Shown here piece after piece: positions 52,240-59,556 of a DNA stretch of 64,000 nt. How positions within the stretch are numbered: the first letter of the stretch is position 1; every line of letters starts with the position of its first letter. The notes beneath the pieces are model-generated. The model was not told where the DNA came from, did not search any database, and saw only the letters and a program-made list of their open reading frames with translations. Position numbers and translations under genes: made by a program. The stretch is from contig PABA01000110.1 of assembly GCA_002699025.1 (NCBI GenBank), positions 23,361 through 87,360 on the forward strand, given 5' to 3'. The stretch comes from Sandaracinus sp. (GTDB lineage: Bacteria; Myxococcota_A; Polyangia; Polyangiales; Houyiibacteriaceae).

Positions 52240-53352
52240 TCAGAGCAGCTCGGCGAGGGGCGTGTAGGGGACGCCCACGCCCTCGGCGACGGCCTCGTAG
52301 GTGCAGGCGCCGTCCCAGCAGTTCACGCCCCGGCCGAGGCCCGTCGGGTCGGCCTTCACGCTCTCGACGACGCCGAGCGAGGCGATGCGCTGGGCGTAGC
52401 GGAGCGTGACGTTCGTGAGGGCGAAGGTGCTGGTCTGCGCGACGGCGCCGGGCATGTTGGCGACGCAGTAGTGGACCACGCCGTCGAGGACGAAGGTCGG
52501 GTCGTCGTGCGTGGTCGGGCGGCAGGTCTCGATGCAGCCGCCCTGGTCGACGGCGACGTCCACGATGGCCGAGCCGTCCTCCATGAGGGCGAGGTGCTCG
52601 CGCGTGACGAGCTTGGGCGCGCGGGCGCCGGGGACGAGCACGGCGCCGACGACGAGGTCGGCCCAGCGGAGCATCGCCTCGATGTTCTTCGGGTTGGAGT
52701 AGAGCGTCTCGATGGAGCCGCCGTACACGTCCTCGAGGTAGGCCATGCGGTCGTGGTCGATGTCGAGCACGGTCACGTGGGCGCCCATGCCGATGGCGAT
52801 GGTCGCCGCGTTCGAGCCGACGATGCCGCCGCCGAGGATGGCGACGCGGCCGCGGCGCGTGCCGGGGACGCCGCCGAGGAGGATGCCCTTGCCGCCGCGC
52901 TCCTTCTCGAGGCTGGCGGCGCCGACCTGCACGGCCATGCGGCCGGCGACCTCGCTCATGGGGCGGAGCAGCGGGAGGCTGCCGCCGGGGCCCTCGATGG
53001 TCTCGTAGGCGATGGCCCGGACCTTCTTCTCCATGAGCGCCTGGGTGAGCTCGGGGAGCGGGGCGAGGTGGAGGTAGGTGAAGAGGATCAGCCCCTCGCG
53101 GAAGAAGCCGAACTCCTCCGGGAGCGGCTCTTTCACCTTCATGACCATCTCGGCGGCCCAGGCGTCGGCGGCGGTGGGGACGATCTTCGCGCCGACGGCC
53201 GTGAAGGCCTCGTCGGAGATGCCCGAGCCCGCGCCGGCACCGGCCTGGATGTGCACCTCGTGGCCGGCCTGGACCAGGCTCTGCACGCCACCGGGGTTGA
53301 TGCCCACGCGGTTTTCGCGGGGCTTGATCTCCGTCGGAACGCCGATGATCAC
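52240..53352 (-). CDS. ald: Alanine dehydrogenase
   Basis: A 370-residue NAD-dependent L-alanine dehydrogenase that interconverts alanine and pyruvate plus ammonia. Signature blocks: [24 protein letters not shown] with the catalytic Lys/Arg region at the start, [28 protein letters not shown], the Rossmann glycines [24 protein letters not shown], and the family motif [24 protein letters not shown] with [12 protein letters not shown] start at 53352 is supported by GGGAG about 12 bases upstream and the canonical family N-terminus VIIGVPTE. It may supply pyruvate or balance nitrogen; the neighbouring genes do not point to a pathway. Confidence 0.96.
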   Translation of the reverse strand: MIIGVPTEIKPRENRVGINPGGVQSLVQAGHEVHIQAGAGAGSGISDEAFTAVGAKIVPTAADAWAAEMVMKVKEPLPEEFGFFREGLILFTYLHLAPLPELTQALMEKKVRAIAYETIEGPGGSLPLLRPMSEVAGRMAVQVGAASLEKERGGKGILLGGVPGTRRGRVAILGGGIVGSNAATIAIGMGAHVTVLDIDHDRMAYLEDVYGGSIETLYSNPKNIEAMLRWADLVVGAVLVPGARAPKLVTREHLALMEDGSAIVDVAVDQGGCIETCRPTTHDDPTFVLDGVVHYCVANMPGAVAQTSTFALTNVTLRYAQRIASLGVVESVKADPTGLGRGVNCWDGACTYEAVAEGVGVPYTPLAELL

Positions 53353-53721
53353 GTCGCTATCACTCCCTCGCCCCCGGGGTGGGGGCCGCGCGGAAGCTAG
53401 CTCGCGGGAGGCGCCCGCGACGTGAGTTTCCGCGCGCGACACGCTCGCCGGAAACCCCGCGAAACACGGGTGAAACGCGCGTTCCGAACCGAAGCGAGGT
53501 CGGCGGCGGGGGGAGCGAAAAAACGACCGTCGGGGGGCCGACCGGGCGAACGCATCACGGGGCCGCCCGGGGGACGTGGGAGGCACGAGAACGCGTTCCC
53601 CGGGCGGCTCGGCGCGGCTCCCGGGCGATCGGAGCGGGGCCCTTCGGTCTGCGCGGGCCCGCCGGGGTGGCCTTCGTCGGCGCGGACCGCCTCGCTCGCG
53701 GCCGGAGTGCCCGAGGCGAAG
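53353..53721. other. Gene-free gap of 369 bp with terminator
   Basis: Between the beta-barrel protein gene (53722, minus) and ald (minus). It contains a minus-strand intrinsic terminator (53518-53542) for the upstream gene and should contain the ald promoter to its left. The frames that cross it look non-coding. Confidence 0.55.
53518..53542 (-). terminator. Rho-independent terminator with T6
   Basis: Minus-strand reading: GTCGG-CCCC-CCGAC stem (53529-53542), then a run of six T at 53518-53523. It lies about 180 bp beyond the stop at 53722. The only terminator in this part with a clean T-run. Confidence 0.5.
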
Positions 53722-54696
53722 TCAGTACTGGAGGCCGGCGCCGAAGCTGAGGGTCCACTGGCGCTCGACCCCGTCGGGGACGTCCCCGTCCACGCTCGCC
53801 GGGTCGCGCAGGTCCCAGTGGAGCGCCGTGTTCACGAGGAGGGCGCGGTAGCGGAGCTCGAAGCCGACGACCATGCGCGGGCGGAAGGCGCGCATCTCGG
53901 GCCAGGTCGTGTAGTTCTCGAAGTCGGTGAGGTCGCCGGTGCAGCCGATGGGGCTCGTCGAGCCGCCCGGCGGGACCGCGCCGCACTGGCCCCAGGCGTC
54001 GGTCTCGGGCGTGAGATCCGTGTACTCGCCGTCGGCCATGATCCACATCAGCTGCGCGCCGACGATGGGCGTGAGCACGACCGTGCTCCCGGCGACCAGG
54101 GGCTTCGAGAGGATGAGGTCGGCGCTCGCGACGGTCAGCGAGAAGTCGGACTCGCCGACGAGGGTGGTCACCGAGCCGCGCACGGCGAAGTCCGGGAGGA
54201 AGGCGGGCCAGCCCTCGCGGAAGCCCTCGAGGAGGGCGATCTTCAGGGACCCACCGAAGACCCAGCTGCTCGCGTTGTAGGGGCGGCCGAGCGTCAGGCC
54301 GGCCTCGAGGCCGTAGGGGAGGCCCTTGCGGACGGAGAGCTGGGACCAGGCGTAGGAGGAGGGGACGAAGCGGTTGCCCTCCGCGAAGGTGGCCATCGAG
54401 TCGCCTTCGGTGCCGAGCCGCCAGTAGTCGGCGCCGTCGTCGATGCCCACGAAGGTCGTGTCGAAGCTCAGGCGGAAGCCGCGGTAGCCCGTGGTGCGCG
54501 CCGGCTCGAGGAGCGGCGGGGCCAGGGCGAAGCCGAGCTGGGACATCAGGCGCCGGTAGGCGTCGAAGTCAGGGGTGTAGACGCCGGCCGCGCTCGCCTC
54601 GCCGCGGAAGCGGGCGAGGGAGATGTCGAGCTCGTCCGCCTGGGCGGGAGCGGCGAAGGCCGTGAGCGCGAGGGCCAGCGTGAACGCGCGGCGCAC
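53722..54696 (-). CDS. Outer-membrane beta-barrel protein
   Basis: A 324-residue exported protein: signal MRRAFTLALALTAFAAPAQA (cleaved before DELD). The mature part has about ten amphipathic strands (YRGFRLSFDTTFVG, LEAGLTLGRPYNASSWVFGGSLKIAL, RMVVGFELRYRALLVNTALHWDL) and ends in WTLSFGAGLQY with a C-terminal aromatic residue, typical of small barrels. One pair of Cys (GQCGAVPPGG and IGCTGD) may cross-link an extracellular loop. The family is not recognised. Transcribed divergently from the GntR regulator; the region between holds the regulator operator, so it might share that control, which is not shown. Confidence 0.75.
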   Translation of the reverse strand: MRRAFTLALALTAFAAPAQADELDISLARFRGEASAAGVYTPDFDAYRRLMSQLGFALAPPLLEPARTTGYRGFRLSFDTTFVGIDDGADYWRLGTEGDSMATFAEGNRFVPSSYAWSQLSVRKGLPYGLEAGLTLGRPYNASSWVFGGSLKIALLEGFREGWPAFLPDFAVRGSVTTLVGESDFSLTVASADLILSKPLVAGSTVVLTPIVGAQLMWIMADGEYTDLTPETDAWGQCGAVPPGGSTSPIGCTGDLTDFENYTTWPEMRAFRPRMVVGFELRYRALLVNTALHWDLRDPASVDGDVPDGVERQWTLSFGAGLQY

Positions 54697-54833
54697 CCGT
54701 AGACGCTATCCCGCGGGTGGAGGTTCGGGCAAGGCCGTAGCCATCGGGCGGCGGCATGAAAACAGGCCGAGTGGCCGAAAAGTGTCGTCGAAAAGCGTCG
54801 TGATTCCGGGGAAGGAGCCGGGCCGCGGAAGAA

Positions 54834-54862
54834 ATCGCTTGCTCGTGGCGAGGAGAAGCGAT
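54834..54862. promoter_or_regulatory. Inverted repeat upstream of GntR operator
   Basis: ATCGCTT at 54834-54840 and AAGCGAT at 54856-54862 form a seven-pair dyad with a 15-base spacer. TTGCTC at 54839-54844 inside it could serve as a -35 element with a -10 region overlapping the operator. Could be a second factor binding site. Confidence 0.4.
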
Positions 54863-54894
54863 ACTGGTAATACCAGTTGATTGGTAATACCAGT
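54863..54894. promoter_or_regulatory. Tandem palindromic GntR/FadR-type operator
   Basis: Two consecutive palindromes centred on TGGTAATACCA: ACTGGTAATACCAGT (54863-54877) and ATTGGTAATACCAGT (54880-54894), 17 bp centre to centre. The TGGT-N3-ACCA dyad is the form bound by FadR-subfamily regulators. It lies 40 bp before the GTG of the GntR gene, so autoregulation of the regulator-oxidoreductase operon is expected. Confidence 0.8.
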
Positions 54895-54933
54895 TCGGGG
54901 CGCGAGGCGGCCCGAGCAGCGAGCGAGGCAGCG

Positions 54934-55779
54934 GTGGCGCGCGAGAAGAGCGAGAAGAAGCGGGGGCGGAAGAGCCGCGAGGAGCGGAAGTCGGCGGCCG
55001 ACGCGGCGGCTGACCGGCTGCGCCGCCGCATCCTGGAGGGCGAGCTGCCCGCCGGGTCGATGCTCCCGGGCGAGCGCGAGCTCTCCGAGCAGCTCGGGGT
55101 GAGCCGGCTGACCCTCCGCTCGGCGCTGGCCAGCCTCCAGGCGCAGGGCCTCATCGAGAAGGTTCACGGCGCCGGCAACCGGGTGCTCGACTACCGCGAG
55201 ACCGGGGGCGTCGAGCTGGTCGCGCACCTGGCGCGGCTGGCCGTCGAGGGGGGCACGATGCCGCTCCGGCTCCTCGGGGAGCTGCTCGAGTTCCGGCGCC
55301 TCATCGCCGTCGAGCTCCTCGGCCTCGTCGCCGAGCGCGCGACGCCGGAGGAGCTCCGGGCGCTGCGCGAGCACCGGCAGGCCCAGGCCGAGCTGGTCGA
55401 CGATCCGGAGGGCTTCATGAAGGCGGACCTCGACTTCGCTCGCCTCCTGGTCCGCGCCGGCCACAACCTCACGCTCGAGCTCCTCTACAACACCGTGCAG
55501 CGCCTGGTGACGGCGACGCCGGGCATCGAGGCGGCCTTCGCCGTCAACTCGCGCGCCACGCTGCAGACCTACGACCAGCTCCTCGACCTGATCGAGTCGC
55601 GCGACCCGGACCGGGTCCGCCGCCTCGCGCGCACGGTCATGGAGCCGCTCGACCGGCGCACCCTGGACCGCCTGGCGGAGGCCGCGAGCCTCTTCGCCGG
55701 GGGCGAGGGCGGCGCGAAGACCGAGATCGAGCCCGCCACGAAAGCGGCGGCGCCCGGGAGCCCGAAAGGGGAGAACTGA
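54934..55779 (+). CDS. GntR-family transcriptional regulator, FadR/FCD subfamily
   Basis: A 281-residue regulator. The winged helix is at about 25-95 ([59 protein letters not shown] compressed; the recognition helix is [13 protein letters not shown]). The C-terminal FCD ligand domain (about 115-255) has [24 protein letters not shown] and [14 protein letters not shown]. Metal-binding FCD proteins have DxxFHxxL here; this one has DLDFARLL, so a metal ligand is missing, as in acyl-CoA-binding FadR. GTG 54934 is preceded by GAGG; the frame from 54877 would begin inside the operator. It controls the downstream two genes, with one-base and overlapping junctions. Confidence 0.88.
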   Translation: MAREKSEKKRGRKSREERKSAADAAADRLRRRILEGELPAGSMLPGERELSEQLGVSRLTLRSALASLQAQGLIEKVHGAGNRVLDYRETGGVELVAHLARLAVEGGTMPLRLLGELLEFRRLIAVELLGLVAERATPEELRALREHRQAQAELVDDPEGFMKADLDFARLLVRAGHNLTLELLYNTVQRLVTATPGIEAAFAVNSRATLQTYDQLLDLIESRDPDRVRRLARTVMEPLDRRTLDRLAEAASLFAGGEGGAKTEIEPATKAAAPGSPKGEN

Positions 55780-55780
55780 G

Positions 55781-56242
55781 ATGCGACTGACCTGGTGGGA
55801 GAAGCGATGGCTCGAGGCCATCTTCGAGGGGTTCGCGCCGCCGCGCGCGGACGCCGCCGAGGGGCTGCTCACGCCCGAGCCGGGCGAGGTCGACCACGTC
55901 GGCCGGTTCGCGGAGATGAACGAGCACGCCTCGCCGATCGCGAAGCTCGGCATGCACGTGGCCGTGCACCTCGTGGGGCTCGCGCCCGTGTGGACCGGCA
56001 CGAAGCTCGCGGGCTTCGACCGGCTCGACGAGGAGGCGCGCGTGGCGCTGCTCGAGGAGCTGATGGAGCACCCCTTCGCCCTCGTGAAGGAGCTGAGCTG
56101 GCTCATGAAGGTGCAGGCCGCGATGACGCTCTTCGGCACCCCCTCGATCCGCGCGCGCTCCGGCTACGACCGGGGGCGCGAGGAGAAGATGCCCGTGCGC
56201 CTGCGCGTGAAGAAGGACGGCTCGATGAAGGAGGTGGCGTGA
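55781..56242 (+). CDS. Small protein co-transcribed with GMC oxidoreductase
   Basis: A 153-residue soluble protein that starts one base after the regulator stop and ends overlapping the next start. It begins MRLTWWEKRWLEAIFEGFAP and contains two helical blocks (AKLGMHVAVHLVGLAPVW and VALLEELMEHPFALVKELSWLMKVQAAM). Small helical subunits of this type accompany GMC-type membrane dehydrogenases (compare subunit 3 of gluconate 2-dehydrogenase), where they aid export or assembly. No twin-Arg signal is visible here. The C-terminus is Lys-rich (RVKKDGSMKEVA). Similarity to that subunit is an impression, not verified. Confidence 0.7.
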   Translation: MRLTWWEKRWLEAIFEGFAPPRADAAEGLLTPEPGEVDHVGRFAEMNEHASPIAKLGMHVAVHLVGLAPVWTGTKLAGFDRLDEEARVALLEELMEHPFALVKELSWLMKVQAAMTLFGTPSIRARSGYDRGREEKMPVRLRVKKDGSMKEVA

Positions 56243-57759
56243 TGGGTCTCTTCGACCGACTCCGGGGCGGCTGGGTCTACGAGGACGACGCGGACTACGT
56301 GATCGTCGGCACCGGCGCGGGCGGCGCGACCGCCGGCAAGGTGCTCGCCGAGGCCGGCCACGACGTGCTCTTCCTCGAGGAGGGGCCGCGGCTGAAGACG
56401 AAGGACCGGCCGCGCGACGCCATCGGCGCGCTCAGCGGGTCCATGCGGCAGGCGGCCACGCAGACCACGGCCGGGCCCGTGCCGATCCCCGTGCTCCAGG
56501 GCGTCTGCGTCGGCGGGAGCACGGCGATGAACTCCGGGATCATCTGGCGCATGCCCGAGGACGTGCGCGAGGACTGGATCACGAACCACGGCCTCGCGAG
56601 CCTGGTCGACGAGGGGGAGCTCGAGCGCATCTACGAGACCGTCGAGGAGGATCTCGAGGTCAGCCCGACGGGCGACGACGTGCTCGGCGGAAACGCGACC
56701 CTCATGCGGCAGGCCTCGGAGAAGCTCGGCCTGCCGGGCAAGCCGATGTCGCGGAACGCGGCGCGCTGTGACGGCAAGGGCGAGTGCCTGCAGGGTTGCC
56801 CGGGCGAGAAGCGCCAGAGCATGGACGTCTCCTACGTGCCCCGCGCCATGGCGGCGGGGGCGCGGCTGAGCACGCTCTGCCGGGTCGAGAAGGTGTGGAT
56901 CGAGGGCGGGCGCGCCGTGGGCGTGATCGGCTCGAAGATGGACCGGCACACGCGCAAGCCCCTCGGGCGCTTCCGGGTGCGGGCGCGCCACGTCATCGTC
57001 AGCGCTGGCGTCGTGCACACGCCGATCATCCTGAAGCGGAGCGGCCTCGGCGGGCTCGTCGGGCATCGCTTCCAGGCGCACCCCGGCGCCGCCATCGTGG
57101 GCCGCTTCGCCGAGCCCGTGCGCATGAGCTACGGCGCCACCCAGGGCTACGAGGTGCCCATGCGCTCGCGCGGCTTCAAGCTCGAGTCGCTCTCCCTGCC
57201 GCCCGAGATGCTCGCCGCGCGCCTCCCGGGCGTGGGCGCCGAGTGGCAGGAGCGGGTGGCGAACCTCGACTGCTACACGCAGTGGTGCGCCCAGGTGCGC
57301 ATGGAGGCGAAGGGGCGCGTCGTGCCCGGGCCCTTCGGGCCGCTGGTCTTCTACCAGCCGACGGCGCGCGACCTCGCGAAGGCGAAGGAGGCCCTCGTGC
57401 TCATCTGCCGCATGATGTTCGAGGCCGGGGCGGTCGAGGTGTATCCGGGCATCGGGGGCATCCCGGAGGTGCTCCGGAGCCCGGCGGAAGTCGACGCCGT
57501 CGAGGCGCAGAAGTGGTCGCCGGCGGCGATTCACCTCGTGGCCTCGCACCTCTTCGGGACGGCCTGCGCCGGGGCGAACCCGGGGCGGAGTGTGGTGGGG
57601 CCCGATCTGCAGTCGCACGAGGTCGCGGGTCTCTACGTGATGGACGCGAGCGTGTTCCCGACGAACATGGGCGTGAACCCGCAGCACTCGATCATGGCCG
57701 TGACCTACCGCGCCGCCGAGCAGCTCGCGCTGCGCGGTGGGGCGCGCCAGGCCGCCTGA
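56242..57759 (+). CDS. GMC-family FAD oxidoreductase
   Basis: A 505-residue glucose-methanol-choline oxidoreductase. The FAD-binding VIVGTGAGGATAGKVLAEAGHDVLFLEEG starts at about residue 16; GVCVGGSTAMNSGIIWRMP is the GMC signature-1-like segment; the Cys-rich RCDGKGECLQGCPGEKRQS (about 175-190) is typical of long-chain alcohol oxidase and related members; HVIVSAGVVHTPIILKRSGLG is signature 2; the end GVNPQHSIMAVTYRAAEQLA carries the catalytic NPxHS pair. Start ATG overlaps the previous stop (TGATG). Because a FadR-like regulator governs it, a fatty-alcohol or hydroxy-lipid substrate is reasonable, but choline or sugar alcohols are possible. Terminator hairpin follows. Confidence 0.88.
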   Translation: MGLFDRLRGGWVYEDDADYVIVGTGAGGATAGKVLAEAGHDVLFLEEGPRLKTKDRPRDAIGALSGSMRQAATQTTAGPVPIPVLQGVCVGGSTAMNSGIIWRMPEDVREDWITNHGLASLVDEGELERIYETVEEDLEVSPTGDDVLGGNATLMRQASEKLGLPGKPMSRNAARCDGKGECLQGCPGEKRQSMDVSYVPRAMAAGARLSTLCRVEKVWIEGGRAVGVIGSKMDRHTRKPLGRFRVRARHVIVSAGVVHTPIILKRSGLGGLVGHRFQAHPGAAIVGRFAEPVRMSYGATQGYEVPMRSRGFKLESLSLPPEMLAARLPGVGAEWQERVANLDCYTQWCAQVRMEAKGRVVPGPFGPLVFYQPTARDLAKAKEALVLICRMMFEAGAVEVYPGIGGIPEVLRSPAEVDAVEAQKWSPAAIHLVASHLFGTACAGANPGRSVVGPDLQSHEVAGLYVMDASVFPTNMGVNPQHSIMAVTYRAAEQLALRGGARQAA

Positions 57760-57774
57760 TCCGCCGCTCTCCGC

Positions 57775-57808
57775 CGAGGCCGCGCCCGTGCGCTCGGGCG
57801 CGGCCTCG
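57775..57808 (+). terminator. Perfect 14-pair terminator hairpin
   Basis: CGAGGCCGCGCCCG / CGGGCGCGGCCTCG with a six-base loop, 15 bp after the GMC stop. No T-run; it is the longest perfect stem seen in the window. Confidence 0.65.
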
Positions 57809-57920
57809 ACGCGTGTCCGGGGGCGATCCGGGGAGGGAGGCGACGGAGTCCGCGCCAGCGTTTTCGCCAGCGTTTGCTTCCGCGTTTGCGTAGGCGGAGC
57901 GTCGCGGTGAGGCTGCGAGG

Positions 57921-58748
57921 GTGATCTTCCTCGACGGGCCCATGGGCACGGAGCTCGACGCGCGCGGCGTGGACACCTCGCTCCCGCTCTGGAGCGCGCG
58001 CGGGATCCGCGAGGCGCCGGAGGTGGTCGCGGCCATTCACCGCGACTTCGCCGCGGCGGGCGCGACCGTACACACGGCCAACACGTTCCGCACGAAGCGC
58101 CGCACCCTCGGCGACGCCTGGGAGCGCGACGCGCGCGAGGCGGTGCGCATCGCGCTCTCGGCGCGGCCCCCGGGGCATCGGGTGGCCGGGAGCCTCTCGC
58201 CGCTCGAGGACTGCTACCGCCCCGATCTCAGCCCCGCGGATCCGCGGCCGGAGCATCGGGAGGTGGCCCGGGCCCTCGCGGACGCGGGCTGTGACCTGTT
58301 GCTCTGCGAGACCTTTCCGCACGTGGGCGAGGCGCTCGTGGCGGTCGAGGAGTGTGTGGCGACGGGCAGGGAGACCTGGCTGGCGCTGACTGCGGGTCCG
58401 GACGCGGACCTGCTCACGCCGGCGGCCATGGCGGAAGGCGCCCGGCGGGCCGTGGAGGCGGGCGCGGCGGCGGTGCTGGTGAACTGCACCCCGGCGACCG
58501 ACTCGCTCCGCTTCCTGCGGGCTCTGGGGGATGCGGATCTCGGCGTGCCCCTCGGGGTCTACGCGAACGCCGGCCACGTCGACGAACGCATCGGCTGGAC
58601 GGCGTCGCCCGAACCCGGCGCGGAGGCCTACGCCGAGCTCGCCGAGCGCTGGGTGGAGGCGGGCGCGACCCTCCTCGGGGCGTGCTGCGGGACGGGGCCG
58701 GCCCACGTGCGGGCGTTGGTCGAGCGCTTCGCGGCACGCGAGGGCTGA
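57921..58748 (+). CDS. Homocysteine S-methyltransferase family protein
   Basis: A 275-residue (beta/alpha)8 enzyme of the MmuM/BHMT/MetH-N family, which moves a methyl group to homocysteine or a thiol. Visible: FLDGPMGTELDARGVD at the start (family DGAMGT motif), VHTANTFRTKRRTLG (ANTF), and the two zinc-binding Cys regions VLVNCTPATDSLRF and LLGACCGTGPAHVRAL (the GGCCGT motif, here GACCGT). All three Cys are present so zinc binding is expected. GTG start at 57921. It is single-standing: a terminator precedes and another follows. Confidence 0.9.
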   Translation: MIFLDGPMGTELDARGVDTSLPLWSARGIREAPEVVAAIHRDFAAAGATVHTANTFRTKRRTLGDAWERDAREAVRIALSARPPGHRVAGSLSPLEDCYRPDLSPADPRPEHREVARALADAGCDLLLCETFPHVGEALVAVEECVATGRETWLALTAGPDADLLTPAAMAEGARRAVEAGAAAVLVNCTPATDSLRFLRALGDADLGVPLGVYANAGHVDERIGWTASPEPGAEAYAELAERWVEAGATLLGACCGTGPAHVRALVERFAAREG

Positions 58749-58782
58749 GCCGGCATCGCGCGGCGCGAGGACGGAACGAAAA

Positions 58783-58808
58783 AAGCCGCCCGGGCGAGGG
58801 GGCGGCTT
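58783..58808. terminator. Bidirectional rho-independent terminator
   Basis: AAGCCGCC / GGCGGCTT stem with ten-base loop, 35 bp past the methyltransferase stop and 23 bp beyond the stop of the convergent lipoprotein gene. On the minus strand it runs into TTTTTT, on the plus strand into TTCTCTC, so it can end both genes. Confidence 0.75.
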
Positions 58809-58830
58809 CTCTCATGAGGTTCGGAGCGGC

Positions 58831-59556
58831 TCAGGTGGCCGGCGCGATGGGAGCGGGGTGATCCCCCATGCCTCCCACGTCCATGCCCCCGCCGGAGGGC
58901 GCGCTGCCCGAGTCCATGCTCGAGCTGGCGCTCGAGCCACTGCCGCTCGAGCTGCTGCCGCTCGAGCTGCTGCCGCTCGAGCTGCTGCCGGCGCTGCCCG
59001 ACTCACCCCCGGTGGGGTCGTTCGGCTGCGGCTGGGGCTCGCTGGCGGCCGGATCGAGGTCCCCCTCGATGTTCGGCTGCGGCTGGGGCTCCGCCGAGGC
59101 CCGATCGAGCGCCGAGCCGAGGTCGGGCACCGGCGACTCCCGGTCCCGGCGTGCCCGCGGCTGCGGGTTCTCCGCGGAGAGCGGCTCGACCTCCTGGAGC
59201 GACGCCACGTAGCCCAGCCAGAGCGCGTCGATCTCGTCCGAGCCCATCTCCTGGAGCTCCGACTCGACGGCCGAGTAGCTGTCCACACAGACGATCCGCT
59301 CGCCGATGCCGTTCCGATCGATCGCGACCACGAGCTCGGGCGCCTCCTCGGCGATCCCGAATTCGACGATCTCGTCGATGCGTCCCTCGCAGCCGGCGAC
59401 CGCCGCCTGCCAGATCTCGCGTTCGATGGTCGGCAGTGGCGCCGCGTCGCTCACGAACGACGCCGCCGTGACGGTCTCGGTGTCCCCACCTGCGCAGCCG
59501 ACGGCTACCAGAGCCGCTGCGCACGCGAGGAACGCCCTCTTTTTCCAGCGCATCAT
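58831..59556 (-). CDS. Lipoprotein with Ser/Gly low-complexity tail, coupled to sigma-54 activator
   Basis: A 241-residue lipoprotein starting MMRWKKRAFLACAAALVAVGC (lipobox VAVGC). The first 130 residues form an unknown domain: IEREIWQAAVAGCEGRIDEIVEFGIAEE, VVAIDRNGIGERIVCVDSYSAVESEL (with two Cys, GCEG and VCVD). The tail has repeated PQPQPN blocks and a Ser/Gly pentad repeat (SSSSG, coded by a 15-bp tandem repeat with CTCGAG sites at 58920-58985). Its ATG at 59556 overlaps the stop of the sigma-54 activator (ATGA), so it is translated from the same message. That pairing suggests an envelope component linked to the regulator. Confidence 0.72.
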   Translation of the reverse strand: MMRWKKRAFLACAAALVAVGCAGGDTETVTAASFVSDAAPLPTIEREIWQAAVAGCEGRIDEIVEFGIAEEAPELVVAIDRNGIGERIVCVDSYSAVESELQEMGSDEIDALWLGYVASLQEVEPLSAENPQPRARRDRESPVPDLGSALDRASAEPQPQPNIEGDLDPAASEPQPQPNDPTGGESGSAGSSSSGSSSSGSSSSGSGSSASSSMDSGSAPSGGGMDVGGMGDHPAPIAPAT

